From NCBI RefSeq assembly GCF_002454115.1, contig NZ_DKIH01000013.1, forward strand, positions 483,676 through 547,675: DNA of 64,000 nucleotides. Direction: 5' to 3'. Position numbers and translations under genes: made by a program. Under the pieces are notes generated by a model. That model was not told where the DNA came from. It saw only the letters and a list, made by a program, of their open reading frames with translations, and searched no databases. This stretch comes from Sphingopyxis sp. UBA6723. Its GTDB lineage: Bacteria; Pseudomonadota; Alphaproteobacteria; Sphingomonadales; Sphingomonadaceae. Positions 29,105-38,093 of this stretch are shown here, one piece after another; position 1 is the first letter of the stretch, and every line of letters begins with the position of its first letter.

Positions 29105-30472
29105 CTACGCCGTCGGCAACGCCACCACCGCATCCAACCCGCCGCCGTCGCGATTGCGCAGCGTCAACGTTCCACCCTCGCCCTCGGCAATGTCGCGCGC
29201 GATCGACAGCCCCAGCCCCGACCCGCCGGTCGCCCGGTTGCGCGATTGTTCGCCGCGTGCAAAGGGTTCGACCAGCGTCCGGATTTGCTCATCGGTCAAA
29301 CCGGGTCCGTCATCCGAAACGATGATCCGCACCTCACCCTGCCCCCGTTCGACCGACAGGCGCGCACGTTGCCCATAGGCCGCGGCATTGTCGATCAGGT
29401 TTCGCAGCGCGCGGCGGAGCAGCAACGGCCGCGCCATCACCGCGGCATCGACAGCGGCGGCGACCGACACATCCTTGCCGCGTTCGCGATAATCCGCGGC
29501 GAGTTCTTCAATCAGCCCGCGCAAAGCCACCGGCTCGCGCCCCTCGGTCCCGGCCCCCGATCGCGCCAGCGCCAATATGTCGGTCAACATCGCTGCCATT
29601 TCCTCGATTGACGCGATCATCTTGTCGCGCAGGGCATCGTCCTCGACCTGTTCGACGCGCACCCGCAAGCTGGCGAGCGGCGTGCGTAGATCGTGGCCGA
29701 CTGCGCCAAGCATCCGGTCCTTGTCCGACAACATCGTCGCGATCCTGCCGCGATAGGCATTGAAGGCGATGATCAGGTCGCGAACGTCCGACGGCCCCTC
29801 TTCCTCCAGCGGCGTGGCATCGCGCAATGCGGGATTGGACCGCGCCGCGCGCGTCAGGTCGCGCAGCGGCGCCGCAGCGCGCCAGGCGATGACCATGATC
29901 GGAATGAGCAACAGCAGGTAGAGCGACAGCGTTTGCCAGACGAGAAAGCCCTGCAACCGGTTGCCGCCCGTCGGGATCCGGCTCCGCACCGCAAAGTAGC
30001 GGCGGTCGATCTGCGCCGAGACGATCACTGTCCGACCGGGGAAGTTCGCTCGCAGCCGTGGCCGCTGCGGTAGCGCCCAGGCATCGACCGATTGCGCCGA
30101 TACATCGGCCTCGTTGAGAAGGTCGGCGACATAATCGGCAAGCTCAGGCATACGCACCGCGCCGGTGGGTACCGGGACCGGCGCATCGGAAATGACCAGC
30201 TTCTGCGCGCGCTCGCGCTCTTGCGGCTCATCCCGGCGATCACGCGAACCGGCGCGCGCTTCGCGCGGGTCGCCCCGGAAATCGCCGCGCCGGTCGCGAT
30301 CGACTGCATCGATAATCCGCGCCACCGCCATGCCCCCGCCATGCGCCAACGTCTGCTGTTTCTGCCCGCGCACGAGCAGGGCAAAATTGACCGCCTGCGC
30401 GACGAACAGCATCACCGCCACCGCAAACACAAGCTGCCCGATCAGGCTGCGCGGCCACAGGCGCAGTTTCAC
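29105..30472 (-). CDS. Membrane sensor histidine kinase (EnvZ-like)
   Basis: A 455-residue two-component sensor. The start at GTG 30472 overlaps the regulator's stop. A first membrane span (about residues 11-33) and a second (about 176-197) bracket a periplasmic domain that is unusually rich in Arg, Asp and Glu (residues 55-92). HAMP-like sequence follows, then the phosphoacceptor His260 in VGHDLRTPLASLR. The ATP-binding domain has NLIDNAAAYG, VSDDGPGL and GGSGLGLSIARDIA. The charged periplasmic loop could bind metal ions or cationic peptides. The signal is unknown. Confidence 0.9.
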   Translation of the reverse strand: MKLRLWPRSLIGQLVFAVAVMLFVAQAVNFALLVRGQKQQTLAHGGGMAVARIIDAVDRDRRGDFRGDPREARAGSRDRRDEPQERERAQKLVISDAPVPVPTGAVRMPELADYVADLLNEADVSAQSVDAWALPQRPRLRANFPGRTVIVSAQIDRRYFAVRSRIPTGGNRLQGFLVWQTLSLYLLLLIPIMVIAWRAAAPLRDLTRAARSNPALRDATPLEEEGPSDVRDLIIAFNAYRGRIATMLSDKDRMLGAVGHDLRTPLASLRVRVEQVEDDALRDKMIASIEEMAAMLTDILALARSGAGTEGREPVALRGLIEELAADYRERGKDVSVAAAVDAAVMARPLLLRRALRNLIDNAAAYGQRARLSVERGQGEVRIIVSDDGPGLTDEQIRTLVEPFARGEQSRNRATGGSGLGLSIARDIAEGEGGTLTLRNRDGGGLDAVVALPTA

Positions 30473-31203
30473 GCCGCCGGTCCCATGCGTTTGACTTCGC
30501 AAGCCAGCGTATAACCGCCGCCCCACACCGTCTTGACGATCTGCGGATGCGCAGCATCGACCTCGATCTTCTTGCGCAAACGACTGACCAGATTATCGAT
30601 CGCACGGTCGAAAATTTCGGCCTCGCGCCCGCGAACCAGATCGAGCAGCCGGTCACGGCTCATCACTTGCCGCGGATGGCGAACCAGTGCGTGGAGCAGA
30701 TGATATTCGCCCGACGACAGCGCGACCTCTTTACCGTCACTATCAACCAAAACGCGCTCGACCTCGCGGAGCACCCAGTCGGCGAAAGCATAGCTGGTGC
30801 CGCCGGGATCGAGCGCCCGGCCACCCTGCTGGGTGCGGCGCAGCACGGTACGGATGCGAGCCACCAGTTCGCGGGGGTTGAAAGGTTTGACGACATAGTC
30901 ATCGGCGCCGATCTCCAATCCGATGATCCGTTCGGTATCCTCGGCGCGCGCGGTCAGCAGGATGACCGGGATCGCACTCGACTCACGCAAATGGCGGGTT
31001 AGCGACAGGCCATCCTCGCCAGGCATCATGATGTCACTGACGACCAGATCGACCGATTGCGCACGCAGCACCGACCGCGCCTCCGCAGCGCTCGCCGCGG
31101 CGGTGACGGCAAAGCCTTGCGCGATCAGATATTCGCTCAGCGGTTCGCGGATCGACGGTTCGTCGTCGATCAGCAGGATGCGCGGAGAATTGCTGTCGGT
31201 CAT
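30469..31203 (-). CDS. OmpR-family response regulator
   Basis: A 244-residue regulator. ATG 31203 (MTDSNSPRILLIDDEPSIRE) is the start, since longer frames add only unrelated sequence. The receiver domain shows LIDDEP, phosphoacceptor Asp57 in VVSDIMMPG, and Lys106 in VVKPFNPRE. The C-terminal winged HTH has the LSSGEYHLLHALVRHP and NLVSRLRKKIEVD segments. It is translationally coupled (GTGA) to its cognate kinase. Its 5' gap of about 136 bp faces the EF-hand gene on the same strand, suggesting that the latter is either a target or cotranscribed upstream. Confidence 0.93.
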   Translation of the reverse strand: MTDSNSPRILLIDDEPSIREPLSEYLIAQGFAVTAAASAAEARSVLRAQSVDLVVSDIMMPGEDGLSLTRHLRESSAIPVILLTARAEDTERIIGLEIGADDYVVKPFNPRELVARIRTVLRRTQQGGRALDPGGTSYAFADWVLREVERVLVDSDGKEVALSSGEYHLLHALVRHPRQVMSRDRLLDLVRGREAEIFDRAIDNLVSRLRKKIEVDAAHPQIVKTVWGGGYTLACEVKRMGPAA

Positions 31204-31339
31204 TGTCGATCCGATTAATGAAGCTAGTTCGCCCACCGGTCGGGGGACCGATGGGCGATAGCTGGCAGGGACCAGCGGCAAAGGCAATGCCGGGAGGGGG
31301 AAGAAAGCCTGCCCGTCGCCGCCGATCCCTGCCAAATGC

Positions 31340-31945
31340 TTAGCTGGCCGGAGCAGCCGGCGCCGCACGCTTCGCGCGCCATTCGCCGCGCTGGGCCTTG
31401 CGTTCCTCGGCGGTCACCTGACCATCCTTGTTGGCATCGGCCGCATCGAAGCGCGCGAGTGCCGCGGTCTGGAACTCGGCCTGACTGATCGCCTTGTCAC
31501 TATTGGTGTCAGCCTTGCCCATCATGCCGCCGTGCATCGCATGTCGCGCACCGCGTTTTCCGTGACCGCGCATGCCGGGACGCTTGCCTTCACCGGCCTC
31601 GCCCGCCTCGGCGCGCTTGGCAACGCGCTCCGCACGCTTGGCGGCACGTTCAGCGCCCTGATTGTTCCACTCCGCCTGGCTGATGCTGCCATTGCCGTCG
31701 GTATCAAGGGCCGTAAACTTCTTGGCCTGCATCTCGGCCCGCTTCGCGGTGCGGTCGGCGGCGTCGATCTTGCCGTCCTTGTTGAAGTCCATCTTGGCGA
31801 ACCGCTGCGTGGCATGCGCCTGTGCTTCGGCGCGGGTCAGCGTGCCGTTGCCGTCGGTATCGGCTTTGGCGCCGCCAGGAGCGGCAAGGACGGGAACGGC
31901 GATCAACGCGGGGCTCAAAGCGAAAAGCGAGATTTTCTTTGTCAT
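31340..31945 (-). CDS. Exported EF-hand calcium-binding protein
   Basis: A 201-residue protein with a signal peptide (MTKKISLFALSPALIAVPVL, cleavage near residue 21-22). Five EF-hand-like loops are visible: DTDGNGTLTRAE, DFNKDGKIDAAD, DTDGNGSISQAE, DTNSDKAISQAE (the loop most departed from consensus) and DANKDGQVTAEE. A His/Arg/Gly/Met-rich linker (GMRGHGKRGARHAMHGGMMG) lies between the third and fourth. It is a likely periplasmic calcium sensor or buffer. It stands directly upstream of the two-component operon on the same strand. Confidence 0.85.
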   Translation of the reverse strand: MTKKISLFALSPALIAVPVLAAPGGAKADTDGNGTLTRAEAQAHATQRFAKMDFNKDGKIDAADRTAKRAEMQAKKFTALDTDGNGSISQAEWNNQGAERAAKRAERVAKRAEAGEAGEGKRPGMRGHGKRGARHAMHGGMMGKADTNSDKAISQAEFQTAALARFDAADANKDGQVTAEERKAQRGEWRAKRAAPAAPAS

Positions 31946-32187
31946 GGTACGAGTTCCTTCATGGAATGATCCCGGGAAAGCCCGGATCCCGATGAAGTTG
32001 TTTTAGGCACGATTTGTCCCAACCGCTTGCCGGATTGGTGCAAAAGTGTCGCAAATTGTCGCAGATGTTGGTCGCCGTTCATCTTGCTGCAAAACAGTAC
32101 CCGCCGTGACCTCGCCACGATCTTCACGCGGTTCGGGAGCGCATGTAGCTCGACACACGCTCCCTATAACATTTGCTCGGCGCGGAT
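31946..32187. other. Intergenic region upstream of the EF-hand gene
   Basis: About 240 bp without a credible gene. A short palindrome GGATCCCGGG-like stretch lies near 31966-31992. A short minus-strand ORF at 31942-32127 has no features of a real protein. It probably holds the EF-hand gene promoter and the end of the small membrane gene. Confidence 0.4.
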
Positions 32188-32424
32188 TTACGGGCTGACC
32201 GGCGAATCTTCATCGTCTTCCGAAATCAACACGATCGCGGTGATCCCGGCAAGAAGGCCGACAAGTCCGATAATCCATCCCGAATTGCCCGCCAGTTCGC
32301 TCTCGCCGCTGATCGCCGAGCCGGCGCGCGCTCCGCTGGCGGCGGATGTCGCCGAAGCCGCGACCGGCGCTAGCACCGCGGACGATGCTGCCAGAGCGAT
32401 CAAGATTTTTTTTGCCATGCGCAT
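32188..32424 (-). CDS. Small exported or membrane protein
   Basis: A 78-residue protein started at ATG 32424, because GGAG lies six bases upstream; other in-frame ATGs lie before and after. It begins with MRMAKKILIALAASSAVLAP, a signal-peptide-like segment, then a small Ser/Ala/Gly linker and one hydrophobic helix (GWIIGLVGLLAGITAIVLIS). It ends in an acidic tail (EDDEDSPVSP). Proteins of this pattern are common in sphingomonads with no known function. Confidence 0.65.
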   Translation of the reverse strand: MRMAKKILIALAASSAVLAPVAASATSAASGARAGSAISGESELAGNSGWIIGLVGLLAGITAIVLISEDDEDSPVSP

Positions 32425-32859
32425 GTCATTCTCCATCAAGTCAACAGGATGTCGGAATCCAGTCAACGATCCTGAGGCACTGGATGATCCCATGCACCAC
32501 GGCGTTCATCGCATAAATCGGACGGGTTGGCGGGGTTAGCACCCAACAAGAAGACCGAAGCTGGGTTATCGACGAGACATTTGGCGCTCATTGCGCGTCC
32601 ACGCGGTCAAGGCGACTGCCGCTCACCGCCTTTGCCCATGCTTGCGATCCTGCTTGTCGATCGCGTGCTTTCTCGCCTCCCGGGCTATACTGGCGGCGCT
32701 CGTCAATCGCTTGAGATGGAGTTCGGCCGCTAACGCCTCAACCATTGCGGTGTGCCGGCTGGTCCTGACGCGCATCCTTTCGATGCTGTTGCCCGTCATC
32801 ATCAACCGAGCAGTTCCGGTCGGCGAGGTCGCTGATCGCCCGCACGACATGACGCACAA
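32425..32859. other. Gap between small membrane gene and monooxygenase gene
   Basis: About 435 bp at the end of the sulfosugar operon. Apart from one possible short minus-strand gene (32623-32799, listed separately) nothing was recognised. No strong hairpin with a T-run was found to terminate the operon. Confidence 0.4.
32623..32799 (-). CDS. Possible small protein
   Basis: An ORF of 58 codons from ATG 32799: MTGNSIERMRVRTSRHTAMV followed by an Ala/Glu/Lys-rich helix-like region (EALAAELHLKRLTSAASIAR). It is basic, amphipathic and could be a small DNA- or RNA-associated protein. It has no clear ribosome-binding site and I do not recognise a family. It could equally be chance. Confidence 0.3.
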   Translation of the reverse strand: MTGNSIERMRVRTSRHTAMVEALAAELHLKRLTSAASIAREARKHAIDKQDRKHGQRR

Positions 32860-33942
32860 TCAGTCCAATGACAGCGGGCCATGGTCCAGTCGAGGCAAAA
32901 CGTGCCGTGCGAAAAGATCGCATTCGGCGGCATGCGGGTAACCGGACAGGATGAAGGCATCGATCCCCTCGGCCTGATAAGCGCGCAGCTTGGCAAGAAC
33001 CTGATCCGGATCGCCGACGATCGCTGCACCGCAACCTGAGCGAGCGCGACCGATGCCTGTCCACAGATTATCCTCGACAAACCCGTCGTCGCCCGCCGAC
33101 GCGCGCAGTTCGGTCTGACGAGCGACTCCCGCGGTTGCTGTGTCGAGCGATTTCTGGCGGATCGCCTCGCCTACCCCGACATCGAGTTTGGACAGCAGGC
33201 GAGCCGCATAAGCGCGGGCCTCGGCCTCGGTTTCGCGCACGATGACATGGGCTCGATAACCGAACTTGAGCTTGCGGCCCTTTGCCGCAGCGCGCGCGGT
33301 CAGATCGCCGACAACATCGCGCACCTTGTCCATCGTGTCGGGCCACATCAGATAGACGTCGGCCGCCTCCGCCGCGGCCTCGCGCGCGGCGGGGCTGAGG
33401 CCGCCGAAATAGAGCGGCGGGCATTGGCCCGAGACCGTCGTCATGCGCGGCGGATCAAGCTCCAGATCATAGAATTCGCCATGATGCGACAGATGTTGGC
33501 CAGACAGCATCGTCTTGAGAATATTCATTACCTCGACCGTCCGCGCATAGCGTGGTTCGCTGTCGAGCGACTGGCCTGGCAGGTCCGATGAAATGATGTT
33601 GACGGTGAGGCGTCCACCCAGAATGCGGTCGAGCGTCGCGATCCGCCGCGCCAGTTGCGGCGGCCAGTCCTCACCGATCCGCACCGCCATCAACAGGCGC
33701 ATCCGGTCGAGGAATGGCGCAATAGCGGCGGCGAACACCGTAGTGTCCAGGCCGAGCTGATAACCCGACGGCAGCAAGATATTGTCGAAACCGCCTTTTT
33801 CGGCCGTCAGCACGATATTGCGGCAATGCTCCCAGCTGGATTGCAGCATCGGATCCGGTTGGCCCAGAAATTCATAGTCGTCGTCGCACAGCGCCGAAAA
33901 CCAGCTTACCTCGCACGGACGATGCGCTTCATCCTGTGTCAT
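32860..33942 (-). CDS. SsuD-like flavin-dependent monooxygenase, predicted sulfoquinovose monooxygenase
   Basis: A 360-residue TIM-barrel protein of the bacterial luciferase/LLM class, closest in pattern to alkanesulfonate monooxygenase SsuD. It shares GFDNILLPSGYQLGLDT, RMRLLMAVR, QLARRIATLDRI...GR, the CPPLYFGGLSPAARE segment and GIDAFILSGYPHAAE. Such enzymes use FMNH2 from a separate reductase and O2 to cleave a C-S bond and release sulfite. The context (sulfoquinovosidase, aldo/keto reductase, FMN reductase) points to the SmoC role: sulfoquinovose to 6-oxo-glucose plus sulfite. It is the last gene of the operon, overlapping the reductase gene by four bases. The substrate is inferred, not proven. 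Confidence 0.85.
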   Translation of the reverse strand: MTQDEAHRPCEVSWFSALCDDDYEFLGQPDPMLQSSWEHCRNIVLTAEKGGFDNILLPSGYQLGLDTTVFAAAIAPFLDRMRLLMAVRIGEDWPPQLARRIATLDRILGGRLTVNIISSDLPGQSLDSEPRYARTVEVMNILKTMLSGQHLSHHGEFYDLELDPPRMTTVSGQCPPLYFGGLSPAAREAAAEAADVYLMWPDTMDKVRDVVGDLTARAAAKGRKLKFGYRAHVIVRETEAEARAYAARLLSKLDVGVGEAIRQKSLDTATAGVARQTELRASAGDDGFVEDNLWTGIGRARSGCGAAIVGDPDQVLAKLRAYQAEGIDAFILSGYPHAAECDLFARHVLPRLDHGPLSLD

Positions 33943-34844
33943 GGCAGTTTCTCCCCGCGCGCTGCAACAAACACCTCATACCAACTGGTTCGCGTCCAGC
34001 GAACCGCAAAGGCGTCGGCCGCCTCGGCGATCCGCACGACATTCTGCGTCCCGACGATCGGGATCGGCCGCGCCGGATGCGCCATCAGCCAACTATATGC
34101 CGCCGCGGTCCGGCCAACACCATGCGCCGCGGCGACGGCATCGAGCGCCGCGACGACCGCACGCTCGCGCTCGTCCGTCGGATCCGCCAGCCGACCGCCG
34201 CCCAGCGGCGACCAGGCGAGCACCGCCATGTCCATCTGCATCGCTTGGTCCAGTTCACCATTTTCAAACGGCGCGATGCGGAGCGGAGACAGCTCGGGCT
34301 GGGTGCTGGCCAGCGGAACGTCGAGAAAATGCTGGAGCGCGGCGATTTGCGCGGGGGTGCAATTCGACACGCCGACGGCGCGGATTTTGCCGGCGGCCAG
34401 CGCCTTTTGCACCGCACCCGCGACCTCCTGCGGGTGAGTCAGAATGTCGGGGCGGTGAATCTGCCACAGGTCGATGACATCAGTCCGCAGCCGCTGAAGC
34501 GACGCATCGATCGCCTGCGCCAGATAGGCCGCGCTGCTGTCATAGGGTAGCGGCGGCATGATACCGCCTTTGCTGGCGAGCACCATGCGTCCGCGCAGGC
34601 CGGGATCGGCGGCGAACAGTTCGCCGAGCAGGCTCTCCGCATCGCCAAAGCCGTCGCGGCCGTCAAAGCCATAGATGTCGGCGGTATCGAACAGCGTGAT
34701 CCCGATATCGAGTGCTGCATCGACCAGTTGACGCGCAGTGTCGGCGGGTCCGGCAAAGCGCCACATACCCCACGCGAGGGACGATATGGTGATTCCGCTT
34801 TGGCCCAAAGCGCGGGTGGTGGGAATGGCGGGGAGGTCGCTCAT
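33939..34844 (-). CDS. Aldo/keto reductase, predicted 6-oxo-glucose reductase
   Basis: A 301-residue aldo/keto reductase with the catalytic tetrad Asp53 and Tyr58 (FDTADIYG), Lys92 (LASKGG) and His130 (WQIHRP). The NADP-binding C-terminus includes PIPIVGTQNVVRIAEA. It is of the YdhF-like type. In the sulfo-SMO pathway an AKR (SmoB) reduces 6-oxo-glucose to glucose after desulfonation. Placed between a LacI regulator (15 bp upstream) and the monooxygenase (four-base overlap), this is the parsimonious role. General detoxification is the alternative. Confidence 0.85.
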   Translation of the reverse strand: MSDLPAIPTTRALGQSGITISSLAWGMWRFAGPADTARQLVDAALDIGITLFDTADIYGFDGRDGFGDAESLLGELFAADPGLRGRMVLASKGGIMPPLPYDSSAAYLAQAIDASLQRLRTDVIDLWQIHRPDILTHPQEVAGAVQKALAAGKIRAVGVSNCTPAQIAALQHFLDVPLASTQPELSPLRIAPFENGELDQAMQMDMAVLAWSPLGGGRLADPTDERERAVVAALDAVAAAHGVGRTAAAYSWLMAHPARPIPIVGTQNVVRIAEAADAFAVRWTRTSWYEVFVAARGEKLP

Positions 34845-34859
34845 ATGCCGATCAATTCC

Positions 34860-35873
34860 TTATTGTGGCGCGGGGTCGCGTGCGAGCACCGAATCGCGCT
34901 CGACGAGATCATGTTGCAGGCGTCGATGGACAAGATTCTGTCCGGTGAGCAGCAGGTCGGTTGCAGTGTGCGCCAGATCGAACACCGGCTGGCGAATCGT
35001 GGTCAGCGCGGGCCAGACCATTCGCGCCAGCATCGTGTCGTCGAACCCCGCCACCGACAGGTCGCCTGGCAGATCGAACCCGGCACGGTGTGCCGCGGCC
35101 AGCACTCCCGCCGCCATATCGTCGTTGGCGGCGAAGATCGCGGTTGGCCGGTGCGGCATAGACAGGAACTGCTGGCAAGCGGCAAAACCGCTGGCAAAAT
35201 CGAACAGGCCGTCTGCGATCAACTGCGGTTCGAACGGCAGACCGGCACGGTCGAGCGCGCGGCGATAACCGAACAAGCGCTCGTCGGACGCCATATGGTT
35301 GGGATGACCCTTGATGAATCCGATACGGCGATGGCCCAGATTGATCAGGTGGGTGGTCATGTCATCCGCAGCTTGCGCGTCGTCCATGAACACGGACGAT
35401 GTCATCGAATGATTGGTGCCCGGCGAAATGCGGACAAAGGGGACGCCCAGTTGCTCCAATGTCCGCAGCACCGGGTCGCAATCGGTGACCGGCGACGACA
35501 GGATGATGCCGTCGACGTGGGTATCGCTGACCAACCCGCGCACCTGCTCACCGACATCGGGATCATCGACCTCGACCGGCTGGCCGAGCAGGCGAATGCC
35601 GTCCTGATGGCAGCGCGCCCAGCATCCGGATTGGATCTGGTTGATATAATAGGGACTGTGATTGTCATAGATCAGCGCAATCTGCGCCGATTTGGTCCCG
35701 GCCAGGATGCGCGCCGCGACGCTGGGCCGAAACTCCAGATCGCGGATCGCGGCTTCGACCTTTTCGCGGGTATCCTGACTCACATAGGGATGATCGTTAA
35801 GGACCCGGCTGACGGTTTTGACTGAAACCCCGGCGCGTGCCGACACGTCGCGAATGTTGCTGCGCTGGCTCAT
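34860..35873 (-). CDS. LacI-family regulator of the sulfosugar locus
   Basis: A 337-residue repressor with an N-terminal HTH (NIRDVSARAGVSVKTVSRVL, residues 6-25) and hinge (RPSVAARILAGTKS). The periplasmic-binding-protein-like domain includes ANDDMAAGVLAAAHRAGFDL and the LSVAGFDDTMLARMVWPALT segment. It overlaps the upstream GH31 gene by four bases, so it is made as part of the operon it probably represses. Two 19-bp near-identical imperfect palindromes at 37982 and 41917 are candidate operators. The inducer is probably sulfoquinovose or a derivative. Confidence 0.88.
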   Translation of the reverse strand: MSQRSNIRDVSARAGVSVKTVSRVLNDHPYVSQDTREKVEAAIRDLEFRPSVAARILAGTKSAQIALIYDNHSPYYINQIQSGCWARCHQDGIRLLGQPVEVDDPDVGEQVRGLVSDTHVDGIILSSPVTDCDPVLRTLEQLGVPFVRISPGTNHSMTSSVFMDDAQAADDMTTHLINLGHRRIGFIKGHPNHMASDERLFGYRRALDRAGLPFEPQLIADGLFDFASGFAACQQFLSMPHRPTAIFAANDDMAAGVLAAAHRAGFDLPGDLSVAGFDDTMLARMVWPALTTIRQPVFDLAHTATDLLLTGQNLVHRRLQHDLVERDSVLARDPAPQ

Positions 35874-37891
35874 CCAACAAGCCCCCGGTGCTCAGACAAC
35901 GCCTGGAACAGCGGCGCAAAAGCGCTGCCGGCCCGGTAAAATACCGGCGGTGCGCCAAAAGGCCCCGATACCTTGCACCGTCCGGCCGCCATCATATCGC
36001 CGGTCCACACATGCACCCATTCATCGTCCGCGGGAATCAGCACCTCGCGGTCGATGCCGCCTTCGTGAATGATCGGTGCCACCAGCAAATCGCCTCCGAG
36101 CAGATATTGATCTTCGCATGCGTAGCACGCGTCAGTCGGATAATGCAGGAACAACGGCCGTTGCAAAGGCAGCCCACGCTCGACCGCTTCGTCGCAAAGC
36201 GACCGCAGATAGGGCGCGAGCGCCGCGTGGACGCGCGTCATCGCCGCGAAATGATGCAAGATGTCGGGAGTGCTGTCGATTTGCAGATTGTCGTCGGGGC
36301 GGTTGCCCTCATGCGTTCGCATCACAGGCGAAAACGCACCAAGTTCAGCCCAGCGCTTGAGCAAGTCGGTCGTGCGGACAAACCCGTGGAGCGAGGTGTA
36401 ACCGCCGACATCGCTATGGCTATAGGCGTTGCCGACCAGCCCCGCCGACAGCGCTGCGGTGATCACTGTACCGATGCCGTCGTGGCGCGAAAAATCGACG
36501 CACTGGTCGCCCGCCCACAGCAATGGGCAATGCGCCTGCACACCGCTATGCCCGGCGCGCATGAAGAACAGCGCGTCGCCGGTCATGCCTTTCGCCGCGA
36601 TCGCCCGCGCATTCACCTCGGCCCACAGCACCGGCCAGCGGTTATGCGCCAGCATCGGATCGCTGCCATCGTGGAGCCGCAGGTCGGTCGGCAGATATTC
36701 GCCGAAATCGGCCATCCAGCCTGCGATGCCGATGTCCAGCATTTCGCGCCCGATCACGCGGTCGGCGAACCAGGCGGCGGCGGCAGGATTGGTAAAATCG
36801 ACGATTCCGCAATCGAACTCGCCGAAATCGACGATATAGGGTTCGTCGCTGTCGAGCCGCAGCGCCAGAAACCCCTGCTCGCGCGCTTCGGTAAACATGC
36901 CGCCATCTATCGCAAGATATGGGTTCACATAGCCCAGAAACCGGATGCCATCGGCGCGCAGCCGGGCGACATGGCCAGGCAGATCGGGGTAGCGTGCCGC
37001 GCTCCAACGCCAGTCCCAGAACAGGCGGCGGCCAAAGCTGGTTTCACGAATGCCGACCCAATCCTCGCACCACAGGCCGGACACAACCGCTCCCGCCTCC
37101 CGAATTTTGTGCAATCGGTCGAAGCTCGCCATCCCCTGCTTCAGGCCGACAATCGCGCCGCCGATGGCCCAATCGGGCAATTTCGGTTGCCGCCCAAAGC
37201 GGCTCGACAAGGCTTCCACCAACGTCGGCAGATCATCGGCAAAGGTGAATTCGATGCGCCCGCACCCCTCCCACCACGCGATCCGGTTCGCCGCTGGATC
37301 GCTGAAGTCGAGTACCGCATAGGCCGTGCTCGTCAGATGACAGGCGTAGCGGTGCGACGACAGAAAGGTCGGTTGCGGATAGTTGGTTGTCCAATAATCG
37401 CCGCCGGCCATGCCCTCGCGGTCCATGATCTGCGTCAGTTCGCGGTCCTTGTCGCGCCCCACGCCGGGCTCGCTGGTCCAGATCGGAAAGCGACGACCGT
37501 TCAGGCGCAGATAGCTCATCTGCTCGCCGCCGCCCCAGACATGCTCGTGCGGCTGCGCCACCAGTTCGACGGCCAGGCGATTGCAATCCCCGATATGGCT
37601 TTCCACATTGAGCGCGAAGCCGCCATCGAGTGGCACAAGGGAGAGCGTCAATGCGGATGGCGCACCCGCATGGCTCCGCATTTCGACCCGATCGGGCATA
37701 ACATCAATGATCGGCAAAGGCGCCAGATCACGGCGGCGATCCTCCATCCGGAAATTGCCGCGGATCATCACAACATCCGGGTCGCCGACGGCGGCGGTAA
37801 TGGCCGGGCTCGCGCCGCGGTGGCGCAGCAGCGTCAGCGCACCCGCCACCAGGTCGAAACCGTCATCCTGTGCTCGAAACTCCGCGTTCAC
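35870..37891 (-). CDS. GH31 sulfoquinovosidase (predicted)
   Basis: A 673-residue family GH31 glycosidase that closely follows YihQ/AtSQase in pattern: GGGEQMSYLRLNGRRFPIWT, TSEPGVGRDK and GGDYWTTNYPQPTFLSSH. The nucleophile is Asp395 (GWMADFGEYLPTD) and the acid/base Asp462 (LWAGDQCVDFS). Residues known to hold the sulfonate in sulfoquinovosidases are in place: Arg289 and Trp292 in FGRRLFW, Tyr498 in HSDVGGYTS, Lys251 in VGLKQG and Glu276 in LWCEDW. These give the Lys/Glu/Arg/Trp/Tyr pattern of the alphaproteobacterial type. It would release sulfoquinovose from sulfolipid head-group glycosides such as sulfoquinovosyl glycerol. No signal peptide is visible, so it acts in the cytoplasm. First gene of the operon. 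Confidence 0.88.
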   Translation of the reverse strand: MNAEFRAQDDGFDLVAGALTLLRHRGASPAITAAVGDPDVVMIRGNFRMEDRRRDLAPLPIIDVMPDRVEMRSHAGAPSALTLSLVPLDGGFALNVESHIGDCNRLAVELVAQPHEHVWGGGEQMSYLRLNGRRFPIWTSEPGVGRDKDRELTQIMDREGMAGGDYWTTNYPQPTFLSSHRYACHLTSTAYAVLDFSDPAANRIAWWEGCGRIEFTFADDLPTLVEALSSRFGRQPKLPDWAIGGAIVGLKQGMASFDRLHKIREAGAVVSGLWCEDWVGIRETSFGRRLFWDWRWSAARYPDLPGHVARLRADGIRFLGYVNPYLAIDGGMFTEAREQGFLALRLDSDEPYIVDFGEFDCGIVDFTNPAAAAWFADRVIGREMLDIGIAGWMADFGEYLPTDLRLHDGSDPMLAHNRWPVLWAEVNARAIAAKGMTGDALFFMRAGHSGVQAHCPLLWAGDQCVDFSRHDGIGTVITAALSAGLVGNAYSHSDVGGYTSLHGFVRTTDLLKRWAELGAFSPVMRTHEGNRPDDNLQIDSTPDILHHFAAMTRVHAALAPYLRSLCDEAVERGLPLQRPLFLHYPTDACYACEDQYLLGGDLLVAPIIHEGGIDREVLIPADDEWVHVWTGDMMAAGRCKVSGPFGAPPVFYRAGSAFAPLFQALSEHRGLVG

Positions 37892-37981
37892 GGTCGCTTC
37901 CCACCCCCATCACCATGTTGCCATCGCGCCACAGGTCCCGAACAAAAGGCCATATCGCATCGATCCGACGACTATTGTCTA

Positions 37982-38000
37982 TATGACACCGCTTGACATA
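37982..38000. promoter_or_regulatory. Candidate LacI operator 1
   Basis: TATGACACCGCTTGACATA is an imperfect palindrome (TATGxCA-N5-TGxCATA) in the 202-bp gap between the divergent GH31 operon and TonB receptor gene. A copy differing at two central bases lies at 41917. Read on the minus strand, a TTGATA and a TAGACA with a 17-base spacer flank the site, so it could sit between -35 and -10 of the GH31 operon. Confidence 0.65.
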
Positions 38001-38093
38001 TCAATCGTCATATTTCATTTCAGCAGCGGTTAAAGGCCAACAGGCCGCCGCCCGCGACTTTTGCCGCGGCGCCGATATTGGGAGGGATAAGAG

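Noticed and set aside
35837..37996. Plus-strand ORF of 719 codons opposite the GH31 gene
   Set aside because: Shadow of the sulfoquinovosidase gene; no plausible start or domain.
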